Shown: positions 43,798 through 54,047, counted from the first letter of the stretch. The stretch: 64,000 nucleotides of DNA from Thermodesulfobacteriota bacterium (GCA_040754335.1 JBFMCV010000004.1:186001-250000); one strand, 5' to 3'. Program-made: numbers and translations. Notes: generated from the sequence alone by a model not told the origin.

Positions 43798-45882
43798 TTA
43801 TGTGCTTAGCTTGGAAAAATCCGCGATTTTAAAAAATAGCTCTCTTATCTCCCGGAGCATCGAAAGCCTGTTCCGCCTCAGCTCCGCATTCTCGTCCATG
43901 ACGAGCACGTGATCGAAGAATTTATCCACGGGGTCTTTTAACGTTTTCATCAGAGACAATGATTCACGGTAATTCCTCTCCGACATTTTCGCCCCTACCT
44001 TTTCGCGGGTTTCGATGAAGGTCATATATAGCTCCCTCTCCGCGGGCTCGACAAACAGGCTCTCCCTGACCTCGCCTACGGGCTGCCCTTTTACTATATT
44101 CACTACTCGTTTGAAAGCAATCCCCAGGGATTCGAAATCGCGCGCCTTTCGGAATTCTGAAAGCGCTTCGATCTTCCTCTTCACTTCGACGACGTCATCG
44201 AACTCAGTACTTATCACGGCTTCTATCACGTCCTGCGGGAAGCCGTCCGAGATCATTATGTTCCTGAACCTCTCCTTGAAGAATCCGGAAATCTCCGTCA
44301 GTACGGCCTCCTGAGATACGGCTGACTTCCCATGGGCCTGATCGGTTATGGCGTCCAGGCTCTTGCGGAAGAGCCCGTTAATGCTCAAATGGTAATTTTT
44401 CTCGATGACAATGTTTATTATTCCTATCGCATGCCGTCTGAGCGCGTAGGGGTCTGAAGTGCCTGTCGGTATGAGTCCCGAAACGAAGCACGCCGATACA
44501 GTGTCCATCTTGTCGGCGATGCTCAGGACGGAGCCGAGATCGGTTGAAGGCAGGTCCCCTTCGCGGGAAGTCGGCTTGTACTGCTCTTCTATCGCGACCG
44601 CGACCTCTTCTTTTTCTCCCGAGAGGAGAGCGTAATATCTGCCCATGATGCCCTGGAGCTCGGGGAATTCGAATACCATCTGGGTCGCGAGGTCCGTCTT
44701 CGAGAGCTCCGCTGCGCGGACTGCGTCTGCGAGCGGCTCTATTCCGAGCTGCTGTCCGATCTCCCCGGCGAGAAGCTTTAACCTCTCTGTCTTGTCGTAA
44801 TATGTGCCGAGGTCGGAGAGGAACACCATTCCTTTGAGCTTTATTTTTTTCTCTTCGAGCGGCGCGCTCCTGTCTTCGTTATAGAAAAACCTCGCATCGG
44901 TGAACCTCGCCCTGATTACACGTTCGTTCCCCTTAGACACCACCCTGCCGTCCCTGGCCTTCGTGCCGGCGACGAATATGAAATGCGGAAGTAGCTTCCG
45001 GCTCCCCGAGCGGGTGAGGACGGGAAAGTATTTCTGATGGCTTTTCATCACGCTAATAAGGACTTCTTTGGGGAGCTCGAGGAAATCCTCTTCGAAATCA
45101 CCCTTCAGCACGACCGGGTATTCGACTAGGTAAGTGACCGTCTCCAGAAGCTCCTCGTCTTCGAGCGCGGACCCGCCGATTTTCTCCGCGAGGTCTCTGA
45201 TCCCCTTTTCTATTAAGCTCTTTCTCCTGTCCTGATCGAGTATCACGAACCCTTTCTCGAGCCCCTTCACATAATCATCCCAGCCCGAGACCGGAAACGG
45301 CATCGGGTTCATGAACCTGTGGCCCCGCGATTTCGAAGAGCTTTTGACTTCCTCTATATCGAAACGTACTGTCTTGCCTCCGTATACCGCGAGAATCCAC
45401 CTTATAGGTCTCGCGAATACCGTGTCCCCGTCTCCCCACTTCATGGATTTCCTGAACGGGAGCTCGAGAATTATTTTCGGAAGCAGCTCTTTTAAGAGTT
45501 TTTCGGTTTTCTGTCCCTTTATTTTTTTTACCGCCGCCAGGAACTCGCCCCTGTCCCTCTTTACGGTTACGAGGTCTCTCACGTCCACACCCTGGGATTT
45601 CGCGAACCCGACCGTTGCGTCAGTCGGGTTCCCTTTTTCGTCGAACGCTATTCTCACGGGAGGACCGTAAGACTCTCTCGACTGGTCTTCCTGTTTGTCC
45701 ATGAGCCCTGTAACGCGGAGAGTCAGCCTCCTCGGGGTGCCGAAGGACGAGATATGCCCGTACGGGATTGCGCTCTCGGTAAATTCCCTCGCCGCGGTCT
45801 CGGAAAGGTTCCTTATCGCGTCCTTCATGAAACCCGCGGGGATTTCCTCTGTTCCGATCTCCAGTATCAGCTCTTTTGCCAT
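43798..45882 (-). CDS. glyS: Glycyl-tRNA synthetase, beta subunit
   Basis: 694 residues from the ATG at 45882 ([18 protein letters not shown] is the family start); a longer frame exists but runs into glyQ. The beta subunit carries the B3/B4-like and HD-like domains and the tRNA-binding C-terminal region of the heterotetrameric alpha2-beta2 enzyme. The start overlaps the 3' end of glyQ by 16 bases, so translation is coupled. The upstream sequence has only a weak AAGAA for ribosome binding. Confidence 0.95.
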   Translation of the reverse strand: MAKELILEIGTEEIPAGFMKDAIRNLSETAAREFTESAIPYGHISSFGTPRRLTLRVTGLMDKQEDQSRESYGPPVRIAFDEKGNPTDATVGFAKSQGVDVRDLVTVKRDRGEFLAAVKKIKGQKTEKLLKELLPKIILELPFRKSMKWGDGDTVFARPIRWILAVYGGKTVRFDIEEVKSSSKSRGHRFMNPMPFPVSGWDDYVKGLEKGFVILDQDRRKSLIEKGIRDLAEKIGGSALEDEELLETVTYLVEYPVVLKGDFEEDFLELPKEVLISVMKSHQKYFPVLTRSGSRKLLPHFIFVAGTKARDGRVVSKGNERVIRARFTDARFFYNEDRSAPLEEKKIKLKGMVFLSDLGTYYDKTERLKLLAGEIGQQLGIEPLADAVRAAELSKTDLATQMVFEFPELQGIMGRYYALLSGEKEEVAVAIEEQYKPTSREGDLPSTDLGSVLSIADKMDTVSACFVSGLIPTGTSDPYALRRHAIGIINIVIEKNYHLSINGLFRKSLDAITDQAHGKSAVSQEAVLTEISGFFKERFRNIMISDGFPQDVIEAVISTEFDDVVEVKRKIEALSEFRKARDFESLGIAFKRVVNIVKGQPVGEVRESLFVEPAERELYMTFIETREKVGAKMSERNYRESLSLMKTLKDPVDKFFDHVLVMDENAELRRNRLSMLREIRELFFKIADFSKLST

Positions 45883-46754
45883 GGATTCTTTTTCGCGAGC
45901 GGGAAACCCATTTCCTCCCTTTCGAGGAGATACCCCTCCGCGCATTGTTTCGCGAGCGCCCGTACCCTGCCTATGTATGAGGCGCGCTCGGCTACCCCGA
46001 TCGCCCCGCGGGCGTCGAGCAGGTTGAACGTATGTGAGCACTTGAGGCAGTAGTCGTAAGCGGGCAGAGGGAGTTTTTTCTTTATAAGCTTCCCGCACTC
46101 GCCCTCGAATTTATCGAACATGTCTCTCAGCATCGCAGGGTCGGATTCCTGGAAGTTATATGTCGAGAATTCGAATTCGTCCCGCTGGTGTATCTCGCCG
46201 TAGGTTATCCCCTTCGTCCATTCGAGGTCGTACACGCTCTCGACGCCCTGTAGATACATTGCTATCCTCTCCGTGCCGTATGTCAGCTCAGCCGATACGG
46301 GTTTTAGGTCGATCCCTCCGGCCTGCTGGAAATATGTGAATTGGGTGATCTCCATACCGTCGAGCCATACTTCCCAGCCGAGGCCCCACGCGCCTAACGT
46401 AGGGGATTCCCAGTCGTCCTCCACGAATCTGATATCGTGCGCGAGCGGGTCGATGCCCAGGTATCTCAGGCTGTCGAGATAAAGGTCCTGGATGTCCTTG
46501 GGCGATGGCTTGATTATCACCTGGAACTGGTAGTAGTGCTGGAGCCTGTTCGGGTTCTCCCCGTACCTGCCGTCCGTAGGTCTCCTCGAAGGCTCGACAT
46601 AGGCCACGTACCAGGGCTCGGGCCCGAGGCACCTGAGAAAAGTCGCCGGGTGAAACGTTCCCGCCCCTTTTTCAAGATCGTACGGCTGCACGATTATACA
46701 GCCCTTTTTAGCCCAGTAGCTCTGGAGTGACAGTATGAGTTCCTGAAAAGTCAT
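45867..46754 (-). CDS. glyQ: Glycyl-tRNA synthetase, alpha subunit
   Basis: 295 residues. The class II catalytic core of the bacterial two-subunit enzyme: [24 protein letters not shown] at the start, then [10 protein letters not shown], the motif 2 loop [18 protein letters not shown], and [18 protein letters not shown]. It activates glycine and works only with GlyS. First gene of the operon with glyS, on the opposite strand to purM, which starts about 200 bases away. Confidence 0.97.
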   Translation of the reverse strand: MTFQELILSLQSYWAKKGCIIVQPYDLEKGAGTFHPATFLRCLGPEPWYVAYVEPSRRPTDGRYGENPNRLQHYYQFQVIIKPSPKDIQDLYLDSLRYLGIDPLAHDIRFVEDDWESPTLGAWGLGWEVWLDGMEITQFTYFQQAGGIDLKPVSAELTYGTERIAMYLQGVESVYDLEWTKGITYGEIHQRDEFEFSTYNFQESDPAMLRDMFDKFEGECGKLIKKKLPLPAYDYCLKCSHTFNLLDARGAIGVAERASYIGRVRALAKQCAEGYLLEREEMGFPLAKKNPWQKS

Positions 46755-46958
46755 TTATTTCCCTTCAGCCCTGAAAATTAGAGGGAAAAATATACCATTA
46801 TTTGAATTTTTTGGAAATCCGTGATTCCGGGGATTTCACCCGGCATATTGGAGTGCGTGCCGCCGTTTGACGGACTGAATCGTCCAATCCGTCGGACGGG
46901 TATGTCGCGGCGGAGTTCATAGACAAAAACCCCCTCTCAGGTATCTTTCCATTCCGTC

Positions 46959-47999
46959 ATGGCAAAGACTACTTACAAGTCTTCAGGGGTCGATATCGAC
47001 GCCGGCAACCGCTTTGTCGAGCTCATAAAACCGCTCGCCGCTTCCACCCTGAATAAGAACGTACTGGGAAGGATAGGGGGCTTTTCAGGCGCTTACGAGC
47101 TTCCTCTCGGGAAGCATAAGAAGCCCGTGCTCGTAGCCGCGACTGACGGCGTCGGGACAAAGCTCAGGATTGCATTCATGGCGGGAAAGCTCGACACCGT
47201 CGGCATAGACCTCGTGGCCATGAACGTGAATGACATAATCGCCTGCGGCGCTGACCCTCTTTTCTTCCTCGATTACATAGCCACTTCAAAACTCAATCCC
47301 GAAGAAGGGGCCGAGATCATAAAGGGTATAGTCAAGGGGTGCAGGGACGCGGGATGCGCCCTCCTCGGCGGGGAGACCGCCGAGATGCCGGGATTCTACG
47401 GTGAGGGCGAGTTCGATCTCGCGGGTTTCGCCGTCGGGATAGTGGATAAGAACGAGATCATCGACGGCTCGGATGTCGTGCCGGGGGATGCGGTCATAGG
47501 GTTCGCATCGAGCGGGCTTCATTCGAACGGATATTCGCTCGCTAGGAAAGTGCTCCTCGAAAAGAAGAGGTACAAGCTCGGAGATTCGCCCGAACACCTG
47601 TCACGCCCGCTTGCAGACGAGCTTCTAGAGCCGACACGGATTTATGTAAAAACCGTTCAAAAGCTGAGAAAGCAATTCCGCATCAAGGCAATAGCGCACA
47701 TTACGGGGGGCGGACTTTTAGAGAATATTCCCAGGGTCATACCGAAGAAATGCACGGCTGTCCTGGACTCATCTTCGTGGTCGCTTCCTCTGATAATGGA
47801 GCTTATCAAAAGAGAGGGACGTATCGACGACAAAGAAATGCGGCGCACCTTCAACTGCGGAATAGGACTCGTGATCGTCGTGCGTGCTTCCGACGCCGGC
47901 CGCGTTTTGAAAAAGCTCAGCCGACTTAAAGAAAATGCATACCTTATCGGGGAAATAGAGAAAAGAGGCAAGAACGGTCACGGCGTGATCATAAAATGA
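46959..47999 (+). CDS. purM: Phosphoribosylformylglycinamidine cyclo-ligase (AIR synthetase)
   Basis: 346 residues of the PurM family, forming the imidazole ring of AIR in purine synthesis. Motifs ATDGVGTKLRIA and GGETAEMPGFY form the ATP and substrate site, with GLHSNGYSLARKV further on. No clear Shine-Dalgarno sequence precedes the ATG. It is alone on its strand; the TonB gene converges closely (23 bases), and no other pur operon is here. Confidence 0.95.
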   Translation: MAKTTYKSSGVDIDAGNRFVELIKPLAASTLNKNVLGRIGGFSGAYELPLGKHKKPVLVAATDGVGTKLRIAFMAGKLDTVGIDLVAMNVNDIIACGADPLFFLDYIATSKLNPEEGAEIIKGIVKGCRDAGCALLGGETAEMPGFYGEGEFDLAGFAVGIVDKNEIIDGSDVVPGDAVIGFASSGLHSNGYSLARKVLLEKKRYKLGDSPEHLSRPLADELLEPTRIYVKTVQKLRKQFRIKAIAHITGGGLLENIPRVIPKKCTAVLDSSSWSLPLIMELIKREGRIDDKEMRRTFNCGIGLVIVVRASDAGRVLKKLSRLKENAYLIGEIEKRGKNGHGVIIK

Positions 48000-48022
48000 C
48001 GCTCGGCACGCCTGCTCCGGTA

Positions 48023-49024
48023 TTACCTGATGAACCCGCCGAACTGATAGATGAAAGTCGCCCTGATGTGGAGCCTTTCGAGTGAGCCCCAGCTTTCTGG
48101 AAAGGGGGAGTAAGGGGAGGCCGATCTTATTGCCCTGATTGCCTCATTGTCGAGACGCGCGTACCCGGAAGAGTTAAGGAGCTCGATATTTTCCAGGTCG
48201 CCGTTCCGCTTGATCGTGAACACGAGGAACAGCTGTCCCTCTTCCCCGCGGTAGCGCGATTCTTCGGGGTAGTTCCAAACGCTTTCAATCTGGTGCTTCA
48301 GCTTTGCGAAGTAGGACAAGTACCTGAACTCTGTCGTGCTCAGCTCAACCGTGTCCTCCTTCATGTTCACGTCCCGGGCGCCCAGGTAGTCCTGGGTGCT
48401 CTGCGAGCTCTCGGGGAACGTATTCGGAACGTTGCTGAACAGCTGCTCTCTCGAAATGTCGGGTACGGCCCGTTCCTCGTATTTTCGCCCGGTCACTTTA
48501 CTGCCGCCTGTATCATCCTTAAGCTGCTCTTTGGGCAGCGAGGCGAGAGTCTTGTCGCGGAGCAGGTCTTCTCTAGTGATGCTCTCCTTGGCCGTTTCCT
48601 GTTTGGGTTTTTCTGCTGCCTTTGTTTTAGGTGCCTCTTTCTTTGCGGTTTTTTTAGGCTCTTCCTTTTTTACTTCCGGCTTGGGTTTCCGGGGCGCGGC
48701 CGGCTTTTGCGGCGGCGGCAGAGCTACTGTCCTCTTCGTGAACTCGTCCCTCGTCTTTTCTTCCTTTGCTTCGTGTGAGCGCTCCGCGAGCCGCTTGGTC
48801 TCTTTAGGCGGCTTCGTTTCCTTTTCCTTGGGCACGGGCAGCTCGGTGATCTCTATATACTGGGGCTCCTTCTTCTCCTTCTTTGCCTGTTTATCTATGA
48901 TCTCGAATTGAAGGACCAGGATCAGCGCCAGTATCAGCAGGTGAAAGAATATCGAGCCGATTATAAAGGGGAGAAAGGATTTTTTACGCGGTTTTTTCAG
49001 GTGTTTGAGCCTTATTTGCCTCAC
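48023..49024 (-). CDS. TonB-like energy transducer
   Basis: 333 residues: an N-terminal membrane helix (about 18-40), a long Lys/Pro/Glu/Ala-rich periplasm-spanning linker (about 50-170), and a C-terminal TonB domain (about 245-325) with GQLFLVFTIKRNGDLENIELLNSSG. TonB passes energy from the ExbBD proton channel to outer membrane receptors. ExbB and ExbD are not in the window. TolA-like function is an alternative. The start is GTG (49024), directly before basic residues leading to the helix. Confidence 0.85.
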   Translation of the reverse strand: MRQIRLKHLKKPRKKSFLPFIIGSIFFHLLILALILVLQFEIIDKQAKKEKKEPQYIEITELPVPKEKETKPPKETKRLAERSHEAKEEKTRDEFTKRTVALPPPQKPAAPRKPKPEVKKEEPKKTAKKEAPKTKAAEKPKQETAKESITREDLLRDKTLASLPKEQLKDDTGGSKVTGRKYEERAVPDISREQLFSNVPNTFPESSQSTQDYLGARDVNMKEDTVELSTTEFRYLSYFAKLKHQIESVWNYPEESRYRGEEGQLFLVFTIKRNGDLENIELLNSSGYARLDNEAIRAIRSASPYSPFPESWGSLERLHIRATFIYQFGGFIR

Positions 49025-49052
49025 GATCTATTAATGATACCACCCGGTATAT

Positions 49053-49892
49053 TTAAATTCTATTTTCAGTAGATGTTTTTTCTTCATACTTTATAAAAAA
49101 CTTTAATAATGCGGAGTTAAAGCCGGAGGGGCCTTCCCCGTCCGCGAGCGTCGCGTTTCCGAGCCGGCACCCGCTGTCATAGATTCCTCCTCTTTTCCGG
49201 ACGAGCACGGGGAAATCGACCTCTTTCAGCATCGGGAGGTCGTTCAGGCTGTCTCCGACCCCTATGGTTTCTATAGACGGCGACTCGTTTCTATAAATTC
49301 CGGTGAGGATTCTTACCGCCTTGCCCTTGTCGTTATCCCCCAGGATGTGGTGGAACCTGCTCCCGCGCGTGTAGCTATAACCTCTTTCGGCTATCTTTCT
49401 CCCGACCTCCGCCTCGTCTCCGCCTATTATAAGGAAAGGCTCGCTGTAGCTCCTCTCCATCGCCAGGAAGGCTGACTCCTCGTCGAGTCCGGTCGATTCC
49501 ATTATCTCGGCTAAAGACATATCCGAGATGCCTCTTATGCTTATCCCGGTTTCGGAAGCCACTCTACTGAGAACGCCCCTGAGTATATCGCGCGGCGTCC
49601 CTCGCTCTATTACGTGATATCCGCCGTATGTCCTGTCGTAACGGAATTTGCGGCTGAAGTAGCCCTCCGGTATGAAGATGCCCCCGCCGTTTTCCGATAT
49701 GAACGGGTGGGCGTTCCCGAGGAGCGATCTGTACCTCTCGATCTCGCCGCGGGATTTGCTGGTATTGATGACTAGGGGGATATTTTCCACCTCCAGCAGA
49801 CGGAGAGCGGGAAGCGCCTTGTCGAATGAATATGTATCGTGATCGAGAAGCGTTCCGTCGAGGTCGGTATATACGAGGAATTTATGACGCAT
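49053..49892 (-). CDS. Mannosyl/glucosyl-3-phosphoglycerate phosphatase (HAD-IIB)
   Basis: 279 residues of the Cof-like HAD-IIB class. Motif I YTDLDGTLLD carries the nucleophile Asp10 and Asp12; motif II is VINTSKSRGEIE; motif IV is GVGDSLNDLPML. Closest to mannosyl-3-phosphoglycerate phosphatases, which release phosphate to give the compatible solute mannosylglycerate; relatives act on the glucosyl form. It overlaps the upstream synthase gene by 11 bases and is clearly co-transcribed with it. Confidence 0.9.
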   Translation of the reverse strand: MRHKFLVYTDLDGTLLDHDTYSFDKALPALRLLEVENIPLVINTSKSRGEIERYRSLLGNAHPFISENGGGIFIPEGYFSRKFRYDRTYGGYHVIERGTPRDILRGVLSRVASETGISIRGISDMSLAEIMESTGLDEESAFLAMERSYSEPFLIIGGDEAEVGRKIAERGYSYTRGSRFHHILGDNDKGKAVRILTGIYRNESPSIETIGVGDSLNDLPMLKEVDFPVLVRKRGGIYDSGCRLGNATLADGEGPSGFNSALLKFFIKYEEKTSTENRI

Positions 49893-51093
49893 TGTCCTTA
49901 TCGACCGAGTCCTTTAACATATCGAGAATATCCGGGATGGCCGAGGCCACCCTGCTCCAGTTCGGGATCAGGGGCGATCCCAGGGGGTTTTCGAGGAATT
50001 GCCGGCTTGCTATCCTTATGCCACGGGCGAATGTCTCGACTGCGAGCGCTTCCGAGTGCCTGTCGAAAAAGAGACCGTTTATCGCCGCATCGTCTTCGTA
50101 CATCTTTATCGTATCCTGGGCTATTTTCAGGTAAGTGACCAGGAGCGTATTGAAGGTGCTCTCCGGGAAATTTACCCCTTCCGAAGACAGGGTCCTGAAA
50201 AGGGACATGGATATATCGGCGCACATCTTTAGGAGGCCGCCCATCTCGTCATCCGGCGACAGCTGCTGGTGCTTATGCTCGTAATTGTCCGCGAGGTCCA
50301 CCTGGCATATCCTCTTGAGCGAAACGTTTCTGAACACTTCGGCGAGCGAGCCGACTTCGAGCCCCCAGTCTGCGGGGATCCTGTTCACCCTAACGAGGTC
50401 CGTCTTCATCGAGAACTCCCCCGCGAGCGGATACCTGAACCCGTCGAGATAGACGAGGAACGGGATGTGTCCGAAGATCTTTTTGAGCGCCCTGATCACG
50501 GGTGATATGAAGAGCCTCGTGACCCTGCCGTACATCCTGTCGGTCACTCTCGAGTAATACCCCTTGCAGAATTCATAATCCATATTCGGGTTCGCAAGCG
50601 GGTAGCACAGTCTCGCCAGAAGCTCTCGGCTGTATGTGAGTATGTCGCAGTCGTGGAGGACTATGACTTCGCTCGTCTCTCCCGCGAGGACGTAGCCGTA
50701 AGCTATCCATGCGGCACGCCCTTTTCCGGGCTCGCCGACTTCGAGTCCGCTCTCTTTAAGCAGATTGAAGATAGCGGTCATCCTGTCCCCGTCGTCCCAG
50801 ATGATCTTGTAATTATCCGGGAGCACCGAGAAGAACTCCTGAGCGTGTCTGAATTCCCTCTCGTTCGCCCTCCCCAGCGTTATCACGATCTCGTTCAGGT
50901 ACCTGACTTCTTTCAGCTGTTTCAGGATTTGTTTGAGGGCTTTCCCCTTGAGCTCCGAGTAGAGGCACGGAAGCACGAGCGCGATCGGGCGCGTCTCGCA
51001 GAACTCGAGCAGCTGTTCTTCCAGCTGTCCGACATTGTTCTTGTTGAGCCTGTGGAGTGTCGAAAAAGACTCTGTCTGATAAAAATCGCCCAT
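49882..51093 (-). CDS. gpgS: Glucosyl-3-phosphoglycerate synthase (GT81-like)
   Basis: 403 residues from the ATG at 51093, selected because GGGGAGGT lies 7 bases upstream. A GT-A-fold transferase with the metal-binding HDCD motif (148-150, DxD) and GKGRAAWIAYGY. Sequence fits glucosyl-3-phosphoglycerate synthase, which joins an NDP-sugar to 3-phosphoglycerate. With the overlapping phosphatase this makes a two-step glucosylglycerate (or mannosylglycerate) pathway, used against salt, heat or nitrogen stress. The sugar donor cannot be chosen between GDP-mannose and NDP-glucose from motifs alone. Confidence 0.87.
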   Translation of the reverse strand: MGDFYQTESFSTLHRLNKNNVGQLEEQLLEFCETRPIALVLPCLYSELKGKALKQILKQLKEVRYLNEIVITLGRANEREFRHAQEFFSVLPDNYKIIWDDGDRMTAIFNLLKESGLEVGEPGKGRAAWIAYGYVLAGETSEVIVLHDCDILTYSRELLARLCYPLANPNMDYEFCKGYYSRVTDRMYGRVTRLFISPVIRALKKIFGHIPFLVYLDGFRYPLAGEFSMKTDLVRVNRIPADWGLEVGSLAEVFRNVSLKRICQVDLADNYEHKHQQLSPDDEMGGLLKMCADISMSLFRTLSSEGVNFPESTFNTLLVTYLKIAQDTIKMYEDDAAINGLFFDRHSEALAVETFARGIRIASRQFLENPLGSPLIPNWSRVASAIPDILDMLKDSVDKDNAS

Positions 51094-51257
51094 GTCTGTG
51101 ACCTCCCCCCCACGAGCTATAAATGATAGCACACGGGCATATGACAACCTAACGCTTTTTTCGCGGCTCGGAGGGCGATAAATATTATGATACCGGGAGC
51201 GCTCGCATGCCGCAGCGGCTGATTCCGTCGGGCGCTATTTATTCGGTAGTATAAAAG

Positions 51258-52010
51258 TTACCGGGAAAGGTCGGTTCTCAGCTTTTCCAGATAGCCGTAG
51301 TTAGTGAGGTCGAGACATATCGGAGTCACCGAGACGTAGCCGTCTCTCACCGCCGTTATGTCCGAGTTCTCGATCTCTACCGAGCCGAGCTCGTATCCGC
51401 CGATCCAGTAGTATTTCTTCCCTCTGGGATCGACCTTCTCCACGACCGGCTCTCCGTAGACGCGCTTACCCTGTCTCGTCACCATGACGCCTTTGATATC
51501 ATCGACGGGGAGGTTGGGTATGTTAACATTCAGCACCGTATCCTCGGGGAGCTTGTTTTCGAGGACATACCTCGCTATGATCTGCGAATAATGGAAAGCC
51601 GGATCGAAGTTGAAGTTGACCTTCGTCGCGAGCGATATAGCGATAGAGTTGATTCCCAGGAGCGCCCCTTCCATGGCCGCGCTCACTGTGCCGGAGTACG
51701 TTATATCGTCGCCCAGATTTTCCCCCTTGTTTATTCCCGAGACGACGAGGTCGGGCTTCCTGTCTTTGAGGATCCCGTTTACGGCAAGGTTTATGCAGTC
51801 TGTCGGGGTCCCGTCCACTGTATAAACGTAATCCGATATCCGCTCGATCCTGAGCGGACGGTAAAGGCTCAGCGAATGGCTCACCGCGCTCTGGTCCCTG
51901 TCCGGGGCGACTATGTATACCTCTCCCAGGGGCTTGAGAGCTTCGTTGAGCCTGTGGAGCCCTTCCGAATTTATTCCGTCGTCGTTCGATATGAGTATGG
52001 TCGGAGGCAT
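51258..52010 (-). CDS. surE: 5'-nucleotidase SurE
   Basis: 250 residues with the family start ISNDDGINSEG (Asp10-Asp11 metal ligands) and the SGINKGENLGDDITYSGTVSAAMEGAL region. SurE is a metal-dependent nucleotidase and exopolyphosphatase active in stationary phase. Length and motifs are standard. Next upstream on the same strand comes the tRNA-Pro gene. Confidence 0.96.
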   Translation of the reverse strand: MPPTILISNDDGINSEGLHRLNEALKPLGEVYIVAPDRDQSAVSHSLSLYRPLRIERISDYVYTVDGTPTDCINLAVNGILKDRKPDLVVSGINKGENLGDDITYSGTVSAAMEGALLGINSIAISLATKVNFNFDPAFHYSQIIARYVLENKLPEDTVLNVNIPNLPVDDIKGVMVTRQGKRVYGEPVVEKVDPRGKKYYWIGGYELGSVEIENSDITAVRDGYVSVTPICLDLTNYGYLEKLRTDLSR

Positions 52011-52123
52011 GTCACTATTACCGAGAGAAAGGAGTCAATCGGTCAGGCAATACAAAATACACAATTGACAGCGCCGGGCAAGTTTCATCAATAATTCTTC
52101 GATTGAAAACACGCCTGAGTTGA

Positions 52124-52200
52124 TGGTCGGGGTGGCCGGAATCGAACCGGCGACCCTCGGCACCCCATGCCGATGCGCTACCAAGCTGCGCTACACCCCG
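52124..52200 (-). tRNA. tRNA-Pro (anticodon GGG)
   Basis: A 77-base cloverleaf on the minus strand: acceptor stem CGGGGTG/CACCCCG, D-arm GCGC/GCGC, anticodon stem TCGGC/GCCGA with loop ATGGGGT (anticodon GGG, G at 37), T-arm GCCGG/CCGGC with loop TTCGATT, and CCA encoded at the 3' end. It reads proline codons CCC and CCU. Confidence 0.95.
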
Positions 52201-52247
52201 TCTGAGAGCTATGGAAAATTTCTATTGAAAAAGGGGGAGGCGAAAAG

Positions 52248-52592
52248 CTAACCCAGGTTCTGCTTGATGGATTTCAATTCGCCCAAAACTTCATGCAGCA
52301 AAACGTTTACTTTCGTGCTGACCCGTTTCTGATTAGCTTCTTCTTTGAGCTTCTTCTTTGCGCCAGCTATCGTAAAACTTTGCTCATAAAGCATATTTTT
52401 AATCTTTACTATCGTGTGTATGGCTTCACGGTCGTAAAGTCTCTGAGACTTTCTCCTGATCGGGGTTATTTCCTCGAACTCGCTTTCCCAGTACCTGAGC
52501 ACATAGGGCTTTATACCGGTGAACTCGCTTACTTCCCCGATCCGGAAATATATCTTGTCCGGAAGACTCACTTCAGCTTTATTCTGCAACAT
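52248..52592 (-). CDS. MerR-family transcriptional regulator
   Basis: 114 residues. The winged HTH domain begins at about residue 14 (YFRIGEVSEFTGIKPYVLRYWESEFEEITPIRRKSQRLYDREAIHTI) and is followed by a coiled-coil dimerisation helix. It has no cysteine-containing metal-binding or drug-binding C-terminal domain, so the signal is unknown. This short MerR form, often beside tRNA-Pro or ihfA/phe genes, occurs widely in Deltaproteobacteria. A perfect dyad lies within its own promoter, suggesting self-control. The ATG is almost at the expected transcript start, so the mRNA may be leaderless. Confidence 0.9.
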   Translation of the reverse strand: MLQNKAEVSLPDKIYFRIGEVSEFTGIKPYVLRYWESEFEEITPIRRKSQRLYDREAIHTIVKIKNMLYEQSFTIAGAKKKLKEEANQKRVSTKVNVLLHEVLGELKSIKQNLG

Positions 52593-52599
52593 ATTTTAA

Positions 52600-52628
52600 A
52601 AATTAGACCACTTTGGTCTGATTGTCAA
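52600..52628 (-). promoter_or_regulatory. Promoter and perfect dyad in front of the MerR-type gene
   Basis: On the minus strand TTGACA (52628-52623) is followed by a 17-nt spacer and a weak -10 TAATTT (52605-52600). The spacer holds AGACCA-AAG-TGGTCT (52619-52605), a perfect 6+6 dyad. MerR proteins classically bind dyads in exactly this position. The gene starts only 8 bases beyond the -10. Confidence 0.6.
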
Positions 52629-52709
52629 GTCTAAATGATTAGGTATTACGAATATTTATAGAGTGATTTTAAAGTATGGAGAACTTTCATGATTATAGCG
52701 CTTTTTCGT

Positions 52710-54047
52710 TTAATATGACTGCGTTCGGAACGGGCAAAACCGGCCCATAGCCCCGAGCGCCCTTTCCGCTATCCAGCATTTCTTACGGGATTTCGGTATC
52801 TTTTCCAGGGGAGGGGGGAATAGTCCGAAATTTATGTTCATCGGCTGAAAATTCTTGATGCTGCTGTCGGATACGTACCTCAGGAGTGAGCCTATCGCGG
52901 TCTCTGGCGGCGGAATCACCGGGCTTTGGCCGAGCGTTACCCTTCCGGCGTTGATGCCGGCGATAATGCCCATCGCGGCCGATTCGACGTACCCTTCAAC
53001 GCCCACTATCTGGCCGGCAAAGAATATGAGGTCGCTTTTTTTAAGCTGGAGCGTTTCGCGCAGGAGCCTCGGGGAGTCGATGTAGGTGTTTCTGTGGACG
53101 CTCCCGTACCTCATGAACTCCGCCCCCTCGAGCCCTGGTATCATCCTGAATATGCGCCGCTGCTCGGGATATTTGAGCTTCGTCTGGAACCCCACCATAT
53201 TGTACATCGAGCGCTCCGCGTTCTCGGCCCGGAGCTGTACGACAGCAAACGGTGTCGCGCCCGTGCGCGGGTCCCTGAGGCCCACGGGACGCGCCGGACC
53301 GAACCTGAGCGTTTCCCTCCCGCGACCGACTATCTCCTCAACCGGCAGGCAGCTCTCGAAGTAGATGCCCTTTTCAAAATCCCTGGTCTCGATCTTCTCC
53401 GCCTTATTTATCTCGTCGACTATGGCGTAATATTCATCCTTTTTTATCGGACAGTTTATATAATCGCCTTCCCCCTCGTTCTCCTTCTCATACCTCGAAG
53501 CCCTGTAGACCTTCGAATAATCAATGGAATCCGCGTCGATTATCGGGGATATCGCATCGTAGAAATATAAATGTCTTGAGTCGGTCAAAGCCCGGATGTT
53601 TTCCGCTAGAGACTCTGAAGTGAGCGGGCCCGTCGCGATTATAAGGGGGGAAACGGGAGAATCCGGAATACCCCCGAATTCCTCTCTCACGATCTCGATA
53701 AGCGGATTGTTTTCAATTATGCCTGTGATATACCGTGCGAACGCGATCCGGTCCACCGCCAGGGCCTTGCCCGCGGGCACTCGAGTCTTCTCGGCAGCCT
53801 CTATGACAAGAGAGCCCAGACGTCTCATCTCTTCCTTCAGTATGCCGCTTGCGTTATCAATTGAGTCTGATTTAAGGGAGTTGCTGCAAACGAGCTCGCC
53901 CAGGTCGCCCGTGCTATGAGCCGGGGACGATTTAAGCGGTCTCATTTCGTATAATTTGACCCTGACGCCTAATTTCGATGCCGCATGCGCTGCCTCCGAG
54001 CCGGCAAGCCCCCCGCCTGCTATGATTATTTCATTCTCATTTTTCAT
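52710..54047 (-). CDS. trmFO: Folate/FAD-dependent tRNA (uracil-54-C5)-methyltransferase TrmFO
   Basis: 445 residues from the ATG at 54047, where the FAD-binding Rossmann motif IIAGGGLAGSEAA follows within ten residues; a longer in-frame start adds unrelated residues. Conserved CSNSLKSDS (the catalytic Cys region), CPIKKDEYY and VEGYVESAAMG are present. It makes m5U54 in tRNA from methylene-THF. TrmFO is found in bacteria that lack TrmA, including Gram-positives and many deltaproteobacteria. Confidence 0.95.
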   Translation of the reverse strand: MKNENEIIIAGGGLAGSEAAHAASKLGVRVKLYEMRPLKSSPAHSTGDLGELVCSNSLKSDSIDNASGILKEEMRRLGSLVIEAAEKTRVPAGKALAVDRIAFARYITGIIENNPLIEIVREEFGGIPDSPVSPLIIATGPLTSESLAENIRALTDSRHLYFYDAISPIIDADSIDYSKVYRASRYEKENEGEGDYINCPIKKDEYYAIVDEINKAEKIETRDFEKGIYFESCLPVEEIVGRGRETLRFGPARPVGLRDPRTGATPFAVVQLRAENAERSMYNMVGFQTKLKYPEQRRIFRMIPGLEGAEFMRYGSVHRNTYIDSPRLLRETLQLKKSDLIFFAGQIVGVEGYVESAAMGIIAGINAGRVTLGQSPVIPPPETAIGSLLRYVSDSSIKNFQPMNINFGLFPPPLEKIPKSRKKCWIAERALGAMGRFCPFRTQSY

